DNA from: Hermatobates lingyangjiaoensis
Lineage: Eukaryota; Arthropoda; Insecta; Hemiptera; Hermatobatidae
Assembly (NCBI GenBank): GCA_026182355.1
Contig: JAPFBL010000116.1
Location: 310,001-374,000, forward strand
Direction: 5' to 3'
Length of the DNA: 64,000 nucleotides
The position numbers were made by a program, and so were the translations under genes. Shown here piece after piece: positions 38,091 through 50,640 of the stretch. Every line of letters begins with the position of its first letter. The stretch's first letter is position 1. Below the pieces are notes generated by a model. It had not been told where the DNA came from and searched no databases. It worked only from the letters and a program-made list of their open reading frames with translations.

Positions 38091-41000
38091 CGTCAGCTTG
38101 CATGTCAAATGGTACAGTAACACAGTGAATATTTTGAACTTCAATCATTAAGTTCAGCCACCATACATTATCATTCACCGAAAGTTTCAAAGAATTAGTT
38201 TTAATTGCTGTTTCCATTAACAAATTCCCAAGCTTGATTCTAACTCTATAGCACTTCAAAAGAAGGATATATTTGTCTTCTCTGAGATAGATACACTGAT
38301 TTTTTGTAAATTTTATTTTTACCTTGAAAATCTAAACAGTTTGCATTGCTTTGAAAAGGTATGAATAAAACATACAAATTAAAGTAATTAACATACAAAC
38401 TAATTACTTAATAAAATCTGTTTAAAAGAAGGACTGTTCCCTAAATACACAAATATATATAATCAAGTAAAATATATACAAGTAGAAAAATAGTAAAAAG
38501 ATAATATAAAATTCTCGATTTCTGTCATAATCTAACAGATGTTTACGGCTTGATGGGCAGACTTAACCTGATCACTATCTTATAATTGTAAGTTCTAAGC
38601 TTCAATCTAGCAAACAATATAAACTGAGAGGAGGAAAGTAGAATTTAACAAATGTGTATATAAAATAAAATATTTAATAAAGAAATTATAGTGTAGGTTA
38701 AAAACTAAGTTGAATAAGGACAAAAGAAACAATGCACAATAGAGGTAGTAGGAAATTATTATTACAAAAAACATTTAAATGGACTGATCAAAACAGTTTG
38801 GGTCCCGATAAATCATATCAAATGCGTGATTTCTCACCTACATGATCCATTTTTTTCTAGCTATAGTTATTCCTACGGGTGTAAAAATTAAAAGGATTTT
38901 CTGGTATGCTCCATAAATCTGATAGCATACTACAAGTGAAGCTGAATTTCAAAAGTAGCTTAAAAGTTAAATTGATTTCTTCAACGTTGTTATTACTATA
39001 CTTTTTATTTAGATAGAATCCATAAAGGAAATTTGTTATTGAATGATGAATATTTTAAGATAGTCTGGACCGGGGAGTGGTAAATTGCGGTGGATATTTT
39101 GCTGGAGTGAATAGCGCAGAGACGGCAGTCAATCGATTGGCTCTTAGCAGAAAACTTTTCTAACAGCCAAAGCCTCCTTCAGTGCAATTTTTTTTTCTCT
39201 TACTTTCAATTCTTGATCAAGCTATTACGTCAATTCACGTTAAGGTGAATTTATTTTCTTCTTATTTTCTTTTTTTTTTTTTGTTTCTTATAAAAAAGAA
39301 GTTGTATAAATATTTTTTTTAACTGCAATTGTTATTTTTACAGCAACATTGACTTAAATTAGCTGAATTCTAATACTAAATAAATTCGCGGGTTATATTT
39401 CTCAACGTATGGTAAAGGATTCAATGTCATTTCTCAACGTTTCTCTGCATTTCTTATACTGAGTTTTACGATATGAAAATTTCCTAGATAATCTTCTTTT
39501 TTTGGAAAAACCATTTATATATGAATTTATTTTGTTGTCTAATATCCTGATTCATCTGATAAAGCCTTTCTTTCCAAGTCAGCTAATAACAAGTACAATT
39601 TGAAATACTCTTTGTTAAATACGTCCATTTTTCATGTATCTTATATAGTAGCCTATTATTCAACTATAAGATATATCAAATACTGAAAAAGATTAAAAGA
39701 TTAGTTTAAGAATACTGAAAAATCACTGTAACAACCTCATTAGTAAAGAATCCCTATTGGAATAATGCATACTAAGATGCATTATTTAATTTAATTCCTG
39801 CAATGATGAACTGTATAAGATGTTGAAGAAATTGTATTATGAATATTCAGAGCACTGTAGTAACATCATTGATATAGATTTGCTATTAAGGTGCTATAGT
39901 AAAGTATTGATGGGGCAATCTACATATTTTACAAACTGAAAATGAGTAGATTCAAGAATACTCAAAAAATACAGGGATTTAATAAACTCAATATGTTTTT
40001 TTTGATATAATTAATCTTCATAATTTGTACTCCATATGGCTTTTTTTAAAAAAAACATGTTTTTAAATTAAACTTAATAGTCATTCTTCAGTTTTGTAAA
40101 TATTTAAAAATGATGTTGAAATTTACTTCTATGTGATAGAACCAGCAGAATGCTGGCTTTTCAGCTGCAGTAGGATGTTTACTGCCACTAATGAAAAGCA
40201 AAGTTTTAATATACGGTTATCGATAATCTTCCTTTCGCGTCGTTTTGAGAACAAGTTGGAGGTTTAGTGCGTTGTTAGGTACTCATGAAAATGTTTCGTC
40301 TGAATAAACCAAAGGAACGTTATTTTGGACCTTCATTGTATGTATGCTTCATAAAGAACTAGTACTCAGTATTTACGTAGTAAATAAATAGCCACTACTT
40401 AGATAATTTACTTAGTATTTTCTAAAAGCCAAACCAAATTTCACTCATCCTAATCATTTGTCAAATTTTATTTGATATTTGTATCATTTAAATAAATCAT
40501 AGTACTAACGCGGTATACAGGTCTTCTTTGCAGTATGAAATAGGTAAAAGTTATAACTGTTTATCAAACATCTATATGGCCTACTTGTAACAGCTTTGCT
40601 TTTCTCAGATCGGAAAACACTTCCCTTGTATTCACCGCTAAGGCAACATTTGAACTAATACAAACATCAGTAACAGTACTTGGTTAACTCCTTGCTGTGT
40701 TCGTTACACACGACAATTGAAATTGGTTAATGCAAGATTTGTTTAACATATATAGGAAATATGAGAGAAGAGTTAGGGGGTGGCCTTAAAAATCGAGGGA
40801 TGAAACGTCATGGGTTTAGAGACAGAACCGATATCCCCACTGTTACTGTCGAACATAACACACAATAAATAACATAAAATAGGCAGATCCTACAACGGTA
40901 TTCATCAACTCAGCAAATGGATACTGAATCTCAGCACCCTGTACTGCAAAGTTATTGTATATTTTATTAGACATATCTAAAATCTATAACTTATAATATG

Positions 41001-43787
41001 CGCTATAGTTTTCTTGTCCTCGACTAGTCTTTAAACTTCTCCATTATCTAGAGTCAACTAGCACATAAATATGTAACCTGAGTTAGCATACTGGCCTCTA
41101 TGACTTAATATTATGATTATGATTACTCCTTGAAAATTGAGTCTTGGTCATGAACCCATATTTTTTCATTTGGGAGATGTATACATAGTCTTGCATAAAA
41201 GACGTAATTCTATTTGGGTCAGAGTTGATAAGATTTTAATACTAAATAATAATACTTATTAACAACTCATATTCTAATTAATTAGTAAGATGAAATTTAA
41301 GATGCCTGATGTAGGAAAACATACAACATACAAGGTGCACTTTTTACCTCTAGAACAGCATTGAAGGTGATATACTATAATATTAACACTGGAAACAACA
41401 TATAAATAAGTTGCTAACAAATGCAGACATTGGGAAACCAGTTCAATGGAGAACAGATTTATACAAAAAATATTAGATACAATAACAAAAATTGTTTTTT
41501 TAATATATTTATAAAGTCAAAATATTTTTTTTAGAATAAAATAAAAATACATTTCAATCCAACGAGAAATCATAAAAAATTACTATTGGAAAAAGTCACT
41601 TCTGTTGCGAAAATAATGTATAGAAACCTGTTTTACCATTTTATGTAAGAATTTGTTTATTACTTTATTTAGTTTTAATTTTTTTTTTTTAATTGCACAA
41701 ATGAAGGAGAAGGTTTGGAATGGACTCTGGAGTCAGGCATCGTCAGGGATGATGATTCTAAATCTCTGAGGATTACCTTAACTTAGGTAAGGGCAAACAA
41801 ATTCTCGGCTACGTGTCAAATAAGCAATCCTCTTAATATTATTATTTCGAGTTTGCTTTTTTTTTTTTAAAGATTATTAAAGAAATCTCCGAAAAAATGA
41901 AATTTGTTCCACTTAATACGATATAATTAAAGAGGACACTAAATCCTACTTAAGAAGGAGATTTTTAATTACATCTAAACCAAGCTATGCAACAAATAAG
42001 GCCTAATTTTGTAAATTAAGTTAGTTAAAAAAATTATACATGTACTAATATTTTTCGCTTCTAATTGACATTATTTATTTGTATAAATGTACTCGTAATC
42101 ATTGAAGGGGTTTCAAAGTTAACTATTAGCATTATTAAATCTTATTGCCACATTTGATAAACATTAATTGATTTTACTATATTTACAGGGACGTGCCACG
42201 TTCAAATTGTTTTCTTGTATATATTATACATATATAAATTATAAATAGAAAACTATATTTAATGGACACAAATGGTTTAGTATGAGTAGAAAGCAAAAAT
42301 GAGCAAAGGCTAGCAGTTCCACTTTGAAATGTCTGGTTTCAATCAAGGTTATAATAAAGTTAAGACAAGAGTACCAATGAAAGCACAAGCAGAAACCAAT
42401 CTATTGTAGTTCTTTATAACTAACAAGGTTGGTTCTTAAACGGTTCTGCATTGGCAGGCATGGTACCTATTTATTTATTTCCCAGAAGACCTTTGGAAAT
42501 CTGGTGTTGGAAGTTGAAGTATTTCCTTTATTAAATATCTTCACTTACTTTGAAGTGTGTATACAACAGTACTTAATACAATTAATGAAATCCTAAAATA
42601 ATAAATGGAGTACATTAAAATAAAATCAATAACACTTTGGAATATATTTCTCTATCAAAGGCGATAAATAAGTATTTTAAGTAATAGCCAGAAGTATACA
42701 GTATGGGGGATTATTGTATAATTAAATCAAATTCAAACATGGATATCACTTGTTTATGAGTCCGGTGTGAAAGCCTTATTTACGATACTGAGTAATTGAC
42801 TTAACCTTAATACAAAGGTTACTATTGATATAAAAAACCTATTATGAGCTTTTCTTTTTGTACACAGCGTCTGTTCTTATATGATAACAGCATTTAATTA
42901 TGAATCGTATGTCTCTAATTACTTTGAACAAAATAACAACTACGGCTTTTGTTTGAATGAAAGCAAAGTAGATTTTAAGGAACTGTTGATGTTTTAAATA
43001 TTTATAAACAAATAAAATTCTGAAAAAAGTTGTAAGCACTTGTAGAAATCCAGATAACAACCTGTTGCATTCATATATTCAAAAGTGGAAGATTGTGTGA
43101 ATAAATCATTTTATTATTTTCATGTATTCATAAATAATGTGTGAATTAAATATATTATCAGTCGTTTTCATTTTGTACTTATACATTGTGAACTGGTTAC
43201 ATTATTTATTCATTAAATCATTACATCAATGCACATTGAAATAAATTCAACCTTAAAATGTGATCAAGGTTTTTCAGTTTATTTTCTTATTTTATTGGCT
43301 CCTGATTTGAAACTGACATTCATTCAGGTCCATTGACACCGCAAACAACTGAACTGGCAATGAGGGATATTTGTTTAGGTTTGCCTGCATTTTCTTTTCA
43401 TGATTGATAATAGTTACCAATTAACTATTTAAGAAGTTAAAACTTACTTATGTATTTTTCAATCAGTGGAAAAGTCACTGCCTTCTCGAGGGTATGTTGG
43501 ACTCTACTTTGACGTCATACAGCTGACCAGGATTGGACGGCAACAGTTTACAGGATTACTTCCACATTGAAATATTTCATACTACCCAATTTTTTGTTGC
43601 AATAACATTTTTCATGAGTTTAAAAAATCTGTGTCTACCCTTTGAAATTTACAATTTTTCAATTGTATTCAACATTAAGGACATGCACAGAGAAAGCCGA
43701 CAAAATAATTTGCACTGTTTGTGGCAAAATCTGCTTACACTATTAAATGTAATTAATAGTGATAGTATAATAGGACCTGAATTAATG
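38091..43787. other. Nearly six kilobases without a recognised gene
   Basis: AT-rich, with long T and A runs (39265-39285, 41676-41692, 41854-41868). Less AT-biased patches at 39065-39180 (GGACCGGGGAGTGGTAAATT, ATAGCGCAGAGACGGCAGTC) and 40200-40330 are possible conserved noncoding elements by composition. Short frames at 42842-43060 and 43533-43802 carry no recognisable domain. Confidence 0.4.
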
Positions 43788-43859
43788 GTTTCAGTAGTAT
43801 AATTAAAATTACACTATTGAAACTACGGGTTTCAAACACTTCGTGTTCATCATCAGGTA
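43788..43859 (-). repeat. Penelope-type terminal motif with adjacent hairpin, minus strand
   Basis: Minus strand: ACCTGATGATGAACACG, AAGTGTTTGAAACCCG. It has an intact CTGATGA box, a 5-bp AACAC/GTGTT stem with loop GAA, and GAAAC, the closest match in the window to a hammerhead core. One unpaired extra base between box and stem departs from the consensus. Beside it, 43788-43824 is an imperfect inverted repeat with 17-bp arms (GTTTCAGTAGTATAATT). Confidence 0.55.
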
Positions 43860-44189
43860 AACTCTTACAATACAAAATACAAAATAAAAGTTACAAACAT
43901 AAACCAGACTATTTTTAATACCTTTAAGAAAAATTTATTTTTGTAACTTTAAATTTGTAATTTGCATAGTAGAAGTTTATTTGATGATGATGAAAGAGTG
44001 TTTCGAATGCGTAGTTTGAAGAAAGAAATTTCTTTTGTGTATAAGCTTTGCATTATCCAATGGCCCCAGTATGAGCAAATACCACATAATTACGGATTGA
44101 TCAACTTATGAGTTAAATTATTATATTTAACTAAATATAATAATAAAATTATTATTATAATTTAATAGTTAAATCATAAATCGAATTTA
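43860..44189. other. AT-rich DNA between two Penelope-type fragments
   Basis: No feature can be supported. There is a local AT-rich palindromic patch near 44110-44165. Confidence 0.4.
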
Positions 44190-44640
44190 GCAAACCACCT
44201 GACTGAACACGGACATACACCTGACAGCTTAGAAAACACAATGGACTTACTACAGACAGGACAGAAAGGACAAGACTAAACATAACTAAACAGATAGAAA
44301 TACAATATATAAACATAAAAATTCGGGTAAATTAATAAATGAACAAATAAATTACCAATCTGATATTTTATGTAAATCACTAATAAAAATAAAAAGACGA
44401 CTGGACAGGCAGGATGACGAAGTTAAAAAATATAAAAGACCCAAACTAGATAATAGCTAAAAACCGAAAAAATAATAATAATAATATCAGGATAGCAGTG
44501 GACTTAACAGATAACCAATCCCCTATATAACAGCTCAGTAGGTTTTTGTTGCGATCGAAGATGGACAACGTCCGAAAGCGCTCCAACTCCAGGATCACCT
44601 TACGAGATATGACGGTTTTACCTATTTCTAATATAAATTA
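44190..44640 (+). pseudogene. Penelope-like endonuclease C-terminus, 3' region and terminal motif
   Basis: A plus-strand frame at 44187-44277 reads ANHLTEHGHTPDSLENTMDL and ends in a stop. One frame over, about 44273-44335, the sequence continues RLNITKQIEIQYINIKI. This H-x-GH / ENTMxLL / KG / L...E..EI pattern is typical of the C-terminal part of GIY-YIG domains of PLE-type retroelements. It differs from the 6.2-kb copy, so a second PLE lineage is present. After an AT-rich 3' region comes GATCGAAGATGGACAACGTC then CGAAAGCGCTCC (44553-44584), a hairpin-plus-CGAAA terminal motif with the CTGAnGA box decayed. At least one frameshift and the loss of everything upstream mark a dead copy. Confidence 0.65.
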
Positions 44641-45133
44641 CATATAATATTAACGAGACTCAGAATAACTTATGGTTGACAGCTAACATTCAAGTTTTAC
44701 CTACCTCATCCTGAACCCACTGGCTTACCTATACTTGTCTTATTCAGGATTTTGATTTCTTATCTTGTTCTGTATGCTCTTTAAAATACCTCTCTTGTAT
44801 CCCTTCTCTATGCCACACTAGATGTCCTAATTCACTTGTTGGAGTTCGAGTATGAATCCAATAAAGATATTTATTGGTGTTCAATGATATTTATCAAATT
44901 TCTGGATTTATAACCGTAGTTTAAGAGTTTAAGTTGATATATAATTGAAATAAATATCGACCATATGAAACAATAATGCTAAAATGATATCGGGGCTATG
45001 TCGGTTTTCCACATTCAATTAGAACTTTCAAATGTGAACTTGTTAACTGTATAATTGTGTCATCTGAAGATGGATTCGAGGCGAACTTCTTGAGTTTCAT
45101 TAGAGTTACTCGTGATATCATAATCAGTGGACA

Positions 45134-45151
45134 CCCCCCCCCCCCCCCCCC
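45134..45151. repeat. Poly-C run of 18
   Basis: An uninterrupted C homopolymer, unusual in this AT-rich window. Length is probably variable and unreliable in sequencing. Confidence 0.9.
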
Positions 45152-45463
45152 AATCAGTCATCACGCCTCCTTTCTCAGTTTTACAATCATCATCCTCATC
45201 ATCAGTGATTGGAGGGGAAGGAGATGAGTGGAACAAGAGGTTGAGGGAGTTGATATAGTATGTATTGGAGAAAGGGATGTTCCTGCGTGTTATGTTACAA
45301 AGAAGTCCTGATAGAATACTAAGTGCTTCCCAATTACATAAATTATTATTCACTATTTTGTACAACCAAGACAGTCTTTCTTAAGTTCATACAATCAAAA
45401 ACAATAAACAGAAAATGAAGTTAAACAGTTACTTTGTACATCCTCCACCCAAGCATTAAGAAC

Positions 45464-45570
45464 TCCAACAGTTATATCCAGAATACTGGTTTTCGTGAGA
45501 TGTCTGAAGTAAAACAAAGTTGAGAGTGGTTAGTACTTGGATGGGCGACACTACGTGCTGTTAGTGTCCC
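45464..45570 (+). pseudogene. 5S rRNA pseudogene or 5S-derived SINE head
   Basis: The segment aligns along almost all of a metazoan 5S rRNA gene. It opens with CCAAC at the 5' end, then AGAATACTGGTTTTCGTGAG against the GAATACACCGGTTCTCGTCC region, then TCTGAAGTAAAACAAAGTTG against CCGAAGTTAAGCAACGTCGG. Next is the internal-promoter box C, GGTTAGTACTTGGATGGG, an exact 18-nt match to the consensus, and finally GTGCTGTTAG near the 3' end. Several small deletions (about 107 bp against about 120) and changes in paired positions argue against a functional gene. It may be a retroposed 5S copy or the head of a 5S-derived SINE; the sequence after it to about 45690 could be the SINE body. RNA polymerase III internal signals are largely preserved. 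Confidence 0.8.
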
Positions 45571-46227
45571 AATAATGTAACTAAGCTACTCCGTGGTTAA
45601 TGGGTGTTGAATTATAAAAGGAGGGTGCTTTCACCCTTTGAACAGCACAAAGGGCGTAAAGCCCCTAAATGTGGGTAGGATGGATAGGAATAACTTACTA
45701 TTAGGAGATCATATCAAATAAAGTTACCACAACACAAGTCTTACAATATTTACCACACCTTCACATGATGCTTGTTACATAAATTATGGTAAGTTATTCT
45801 GTCCTTTTTTAAAATCGATATTATATTTATTTTCCTTAGACTATATACATTTTTTATAAACATTACTGTTCATACATTTTATTGAAAATTGTTAGAAATG
45901 TAGAAATAGAGAATAATAAAAGTTTATGAAAGTTTACGAAAATATATTCGTGATGACAAAAACAAAGAACAGCTGAAAAAAATGTCCATAAAATGACATT
46001 TATTTTTATGTTTAAATCCAAAATTCATCAAAAGCATTTATGGAAAACTAATTTTGAACTAATCTCAAGAAGGATTAATATTCTCTTTTATATTGTCGGT
46101 GCTGTAGTGCGTTAGTCTCAATATTACTTGCCCCCTTCATATTAATAGTTTTCACGCTCTTTTTCCAGGAATATTTTTTTATGCAAATACTTTTTGGCAA
46201 TCGTGTTTTATGAACTATATACTACTT
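45571..46227. other. Flank of the 5S-derived copy
   Basis: 45600-45690 is less AT-biased (GGAGGGTGCTTTCACCCTTT, GGGCGTAAAGCCCCTAAATG) and might be the body of a 5S-derived SINE. The rest is AT-rich and unassigned. Confidence 0.35.
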
Positions 46228-46405
46228 TATTAGAATTAGTAATAATACATTCCGTCATACCTCGTAAAGTCTCTGTAAAGCTCGACCGGTTTCGGGTCCG
46301 CCTGGATCCCATCTTCGGGGATGGGATCCAGGCGGACCCGAAACCGGTCGAGCTTTACAGAGACTTTACGAGGTATGACGGAATGTATTATTACTAATTC
46401 TAATA
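46228..46405. repeat. Near-perfect palindrome with 86-bp arms
   Basis: 46228-46313 and 46320-46405 are exact reverse complements, as far as I can check base by base, separated by six bases (TTCGGG). The minus-strand reading contains CCCCGAAGATGGGATCCAGG, then CCCGAAACCGGTCGAGC, a member of the PLE-type terminal motif family also seen at 5905-5942, then GTATGACGGAATG. The plus-strand arm lacks the CGAAGATG part because the symmetry centre falls in it. Short open frames across it are by-products. Confidence 0.95.
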
Positions 46406-48340
46406 TTACTAACCTCAGTGGAACTAACCCATTAACTATATTTTACTACTTTATTACCAAGGATACCGATGAAAAACTGCAGTCTGTGCAGACTGTCTTG
46501 TAAAACACGCATCTTCATTTGTTGTCTTTTTCTCTCCCCAATCCTTCTCAACAGACATGCACCATATATTAATTCCCTACGTTGTTAAGATTTCTTTCAA
46601 GTTATTCATTAAATAATATAATACAAGTGTATATATATATATATCTTAAATTATTTAATTAATTTCTAACCAATCGTTAACAAACTGTTGTTTTTAAAGA
46701 ACCACATTCATTAAAAAATATATAAATTACATTATAAATTTCATTAGGAAGGCTGTAAAATCAAATTTCATTCAAACAGATACATCATGAATCAATATTT
46801 TTTTTTTTTTGGAGGCAAATTTGGAAATAATTTAACAGTTATTTTTCGAAAGAAGGAAACGAAAAGACTTAAAACACTGAACTGAAGTCAATTTTTAAAT
46901 TTAGACATCATTATTTAGAAAGTATAAGTCAATAGAATGAAGTCCCATTTTGAAAATTCTACACAAATTTCTTATTTATCAGTTTAGTTTTACTTTTCAG
47001 GAGTGGTAAATATTTGTTTAATAATTTATATTAAACAATAACTTGGTGTTAATAATCATACAAAAATTGTGAAATTTTAGAAATAATTAATAACTTGTCT
47101 TTTTATAAATTTGTTGTTATCTACAGCATTCACAAATCCAGAAGGTAAAATGACATTATATGTTACAGTATACTGTTTCTTATTGTATTGTTTTGTAATA
47201 TGATAGTAATAATGATAGGTATTGATGAATAAAAATAAAATAAATAAACTGATATAAAAATTATTTTTACTGATGATTTCAGAGTACATTCTCCTTAGTA
47301 GCACAAAATGTGTAATATCTAAAGGATATTTTAAAATAAATGACAAAAAACTTCTATAGGTTAACATGTTTAAAAAAAAATTTAAAAAATGCGATAGCAG
47401 GACTAGAGGCTGAATTCAACCCTGAACTCAAATTTAAATCTAAATCTGTAGTAATGAATCTCAAATTTTGAAAAATTGAAAATAAAAAACTCCATTAAAA
47501 TGGAGTCAATTTGATAAATATTTTCAATCTCTGGTTATCAAGTTAAGTATGTTTAACTTCAGTACTCAATTTTGGAGGTTACAAACTTCTTTGTATGTCT
47601 GGAATTTTCATACGAGAGTTGGAACATTTTTTACCTGCCATTGCTTGGAAAGAAAGCAAAGAAGTCGGCCAGTGCGACATCAAAAAAACCCATGATGGAT
47701 CTCCTATCTACTAAGCATGAATAACATGATGAAGTGTGACTCTTATGTAAAATCAAGCCGGTAATAGTGTAGCTCCCACATGACTAAAATGAGTGCATCG
47801 TAACAAATACTTTTCACTACTAGAATATGCCGAAAGGAATAATTATAAGTATAAGCGTTAAAACTACAAGCAATAATTATCTGTGCCATAAGTGCAATAA
47901 ATGAGATCACCATAAGTGCCACCCCAAGTTAGAAATTCCTATCAGAAAAAATCGACTCTTAAAAGAGTGTTTCTTAACTGCAGGTAAAACAAATGTAAAT
48001 ATGTAGAAATAGTTTGCATTTATTTGAAGCATTAAACACAGCAATCAAGAAATGAAGATTCTAAGAGAGCGAGCATATATAACATTTCTAATTACATGAA
48101 ATAAATTAATTTTTGAAAAATCTAAAGAACATGTGACGTGTAGCGTTCAAGTTGAATGTATATTACGAACTTTGAATTATTGTTATGATTTTGTTAAATT
48201 AATATATAATAATCTATTATTACATATTTTTAAATATATAATAAAATACTATATTACTTATAAAATATAAAATACTTAATTATTTTTAATAGGAAATATG
48301 AATGCACGTTATTTTGTTTCAATGCATTTTCACAATATAG

Positions 48341-48341
<1 letters not shown>
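46406..48341. other. Two kilobases without a recognised gene
   Basis: AT-rich. Short TA tract at 46628-46643. A 96-codon minus-strand frame at 47077-47367 is AT-driven and has no domain. Confidence 0.4.

Positions 48342-48382
<41 letters not shown>
48342..48382. repeat. (TA)n microsatellite
   Basis: An alternating TA tract of about 40 bp at the left edge of a local tandem duplication. Confidence 0.95.
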
Positions 48383-48384
<2 letters not shown>

Positions 48385-48388
<4 letters not shown>

Positions 48389-48755
48389 ATATAGGATTTG
48401 CACATCATAACGTGTAACAAGCTAATCCGAATTGAAAACACAAGAAGAATGCTCTCTGCAATAACAAGACTAAGTTATCTTTGAACGTAAATTTCAACGG
48501 TGAAATCATTTCAGTCTTGTATTCCCATTGTATTAAAATAAGAAATTTATAAAAGATGTATTATATATATATAATATATATGAAGGTTTGCATCTATAAC
48601 TGTACAAGCTAAATCACGTATGGAAATGAAAGAAGATGCTCTCTGCAATAATTATCAACTGATTCATTTTAATTACTTTTTAAACATTTGCCTGTAAATC
48701 ATTTCATCTTGTAATCACTTGTATTAAAAATAAGAAAATTTAAAAAGATGTTTAA
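48385..48755. repeat. Tandem duplication, two copies of about 190 bp
   Basis: Copy one (48391-48560) and copy two (48582-48755) share, in order, TTTGCAC/ATC, TAACAAGCTAA against TACAAGCTAAA, GAATGCTCTCTGCAATAA against GATGCTCTCTGCAATAA, AAATCATTT, TCTTGTA, and TTGTATTAAAA-TAAGAAA. A short TA tract separates the copies. Divergence is marked, with many small indels. Confidence 0.75.
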
Positions 48756-48779
48756 TAAATAAGTTAATGAAGCATTTCA

Positions 48780-49345
48780 TTATGAATTGTACAACAGTGG
48801 GTTAGAAGGATTCTAAGCGACAGCCGTAGGTTCGTTTCCTTGCTTTCAGTGATAGTGAGGGTTTCGGCATATTACTTTCAAACATATTGCCTGTATAACA
48901 ATATTGCTTTTTTTATAAAGCAAAATTAAAATGTTTCTCTAATGGAGTTTTTAACTTTTTTTTCCAAAATGAGACTCATGTATGGAATTCGGCAACAGTG
49001 GCCGTTTAGACCAGCATGCTAATTGCGAGCAGCGTGTGTAGTGGAGCTATCGATTGAGTGGCAGCTATTGCTGTTCAGTGATAGCTTGAGGGTCTCTCGG
49101 CATAATTATTGCTAAATATTATTTAATTCAAACAATATCTTTATATAAAGTTCAAATATTAAAATGTTTATCACTACCCATGTATTTTTAACTTTTTTTT
49201 AGAATGAGGCAAATGTTGGAATTCGGCCGAAGGGCCGTTTAGACCAGCATGCTAATTGAGAGCAGCGTGTGTAGTGGAGCTATCGATTGAGTGGCAGCTA
49301 TTGCGCATGTCACTCAGTTCAGCCTTCTCAGTCTCTCCCATAAAG
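48780..49345. repeat. Tandem repeat, three copies of about 200-220 bp
   Basis: Copies start at about 48785, 48985 and 49215. Copies two and three share GGAATTCGGC, CCGTTTAGACCAGCATGCTA, GCAGCGTGTGTAGTGGAGCT and ATCGATTGAGTGGCAGCTAT almost exactly. Copy one is diverged and shorter but keeps CAACAGTGG, CAGTGATAG, GAGGGT, TCGGCAT and TTTTTAACTTTTTTT. Copy one also contains GTAGGTTCGTTTCC, close to an RNA polymerase III B box, without a convincing tRNA fold. Confidence 0.75.
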
Positions 49346-50329
49346 CTAACTATTATTTATTTTAATTACACACACTAACATCTTTGTCGATATAACAGTT
49401 ATTCAACATTCTTAAAACTAATTTAATCAACCACCCCTTGAGTAGTTAACCCGAGAATGAAAATGGGATATAAAATAAAAAAAGTTCACCCCTTCAGAAA
49501 AACCATTTCTTCCCATATAATTGAAGCCAAACTAACTTTATTAATATCTACCTAACAATATATTGAGTAATCTACCTCAAGAGTATAATTTAATTAAATA
49601 CATTGAAACCTGATAATTTTCAAAACTGAACATTCACTTATTTCACTAGCTCAATCAAATCTGCTGCCTTACATAATCCAATTTAAAGTAAAAAATGAAC
49701 TGATATCAATTAAATTATATCTTATTTATTTTTATTAGAATGAAATCAAGTTCAAAATAGTCAAGTTTGAGGAATGGATTATTTAGTTGGAATAATTCAA
49801 ACAGTTTTAATCATTCGGTTGTGTCTGTGTTTTCTTGTTTTTAAAAAAAGGAGATTTCAAAAGAAATTATTGAAGTATTACTTACTTTCTAACCCAAGTA
49901 CTTTACATTTTAATTGTACAATCATACCACTATCAGAAAAATCTGAGAGAGTGGCCTACACTCAATTTTACCAGGAAAGAAAGCAATAACAAAGTCGTTC
50001 TGAATCAATTGAATTATGGCTTTTATTTCAATAACTTATCGAATAGACATACTATCAGAATTTATTGCAATGTACTAAGAGGCTCAGGAATAATATTAAT
50101 TCTTTCATATTTCTTCAGGAGGTTATTTTTCCATTGCATCAGTTTTAGCAAACCTTAATTCATTGGTATAGAATAATCTTTACGTGATATGGCCGAAAGG
50201 CTGGGTACACGCTCTAATATCAAAACAGGTATAGAATAATCTTAAATACTATTAAAGAATTCTGAAATCATAAACTTACCTTAAGGCCCATTTACTTCAA
50301 GCAATTTGGACAATGAAATATTGAGCTCA
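49346..50329. other. AT-rich DNA without a recognised gene
   Basis: A 71-codon frame at 49774-49989 has no domain and overlaps the GAGTGGCCTACACTCAA word shared with 24149. Nothing else is supported. Confidence 0.4.
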
Positions 50330-50640
50330 ACCTCTCAAAGGTGCTATTGTTAGATATAATTTCATTATGATCCGTCAAGCCGTGAGATTCTATTGTGCTC
50401 AGAACCTCTCAGAATCAATCGTAAGTAAAAATGTTTACATTTCACTGCAGAACTCACCTTTCTGGCTTCAGTTTTCCAATGAAAAAATCTGAAGTTTTTA
50501 TTTTAAAAGAAAAGTTTATCTAGCGTTGATATCTAGGAGAATGTTGTCTAAAATGACATTCTGGCCAAAAAGTGACTCACACATAAAACAATATTGGGCA
50601 AAACAATTGAGCTCATCTTCAATATAAGGGTTATTTTTGT
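50330..50640. repeat. Unnamed dispersed repeat, copy 3 (first half)
   Basis: Contains GGTGCTATTGTTAGATATAA, TATGATCCGTCAAGCCGTGA and CTCAGAATCAATCGTAAG, in the same order as 29190-29280 and, more weakly, as 61035-61120. The part with ACAGACATCATC is absent or unrecognisable here. Confidence 0.55.

Noticed and set aside
45060..45365. 101-codon minus-strand ORF with a Gly run
   Set aside because: The Gly run is the translation of the poly-C homopolymer, the frame starts without an ATG, and nothing resembles a known domain. A decayed coding fragment cannot be excluded.
45464..45570. Functional 5S rRNA gene
   Set aside because: Several small deletions and mismatches in paired regions; single isolated copy.
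46194..46503. Overlapping ORFs across the 46.2-kb palindrome
   Set aside because: They read through both arms of an inverted repeat and carry no domain.
48805..48860. tRNA gene or tRNA-derived SINE suggested by a GTAGGTTCGTTTCC B-box-like word
   Set aside because: No cloverleaf can be drawn with a matching acceptor stem and anticodon arm, and the other two tandem copies lack the word.
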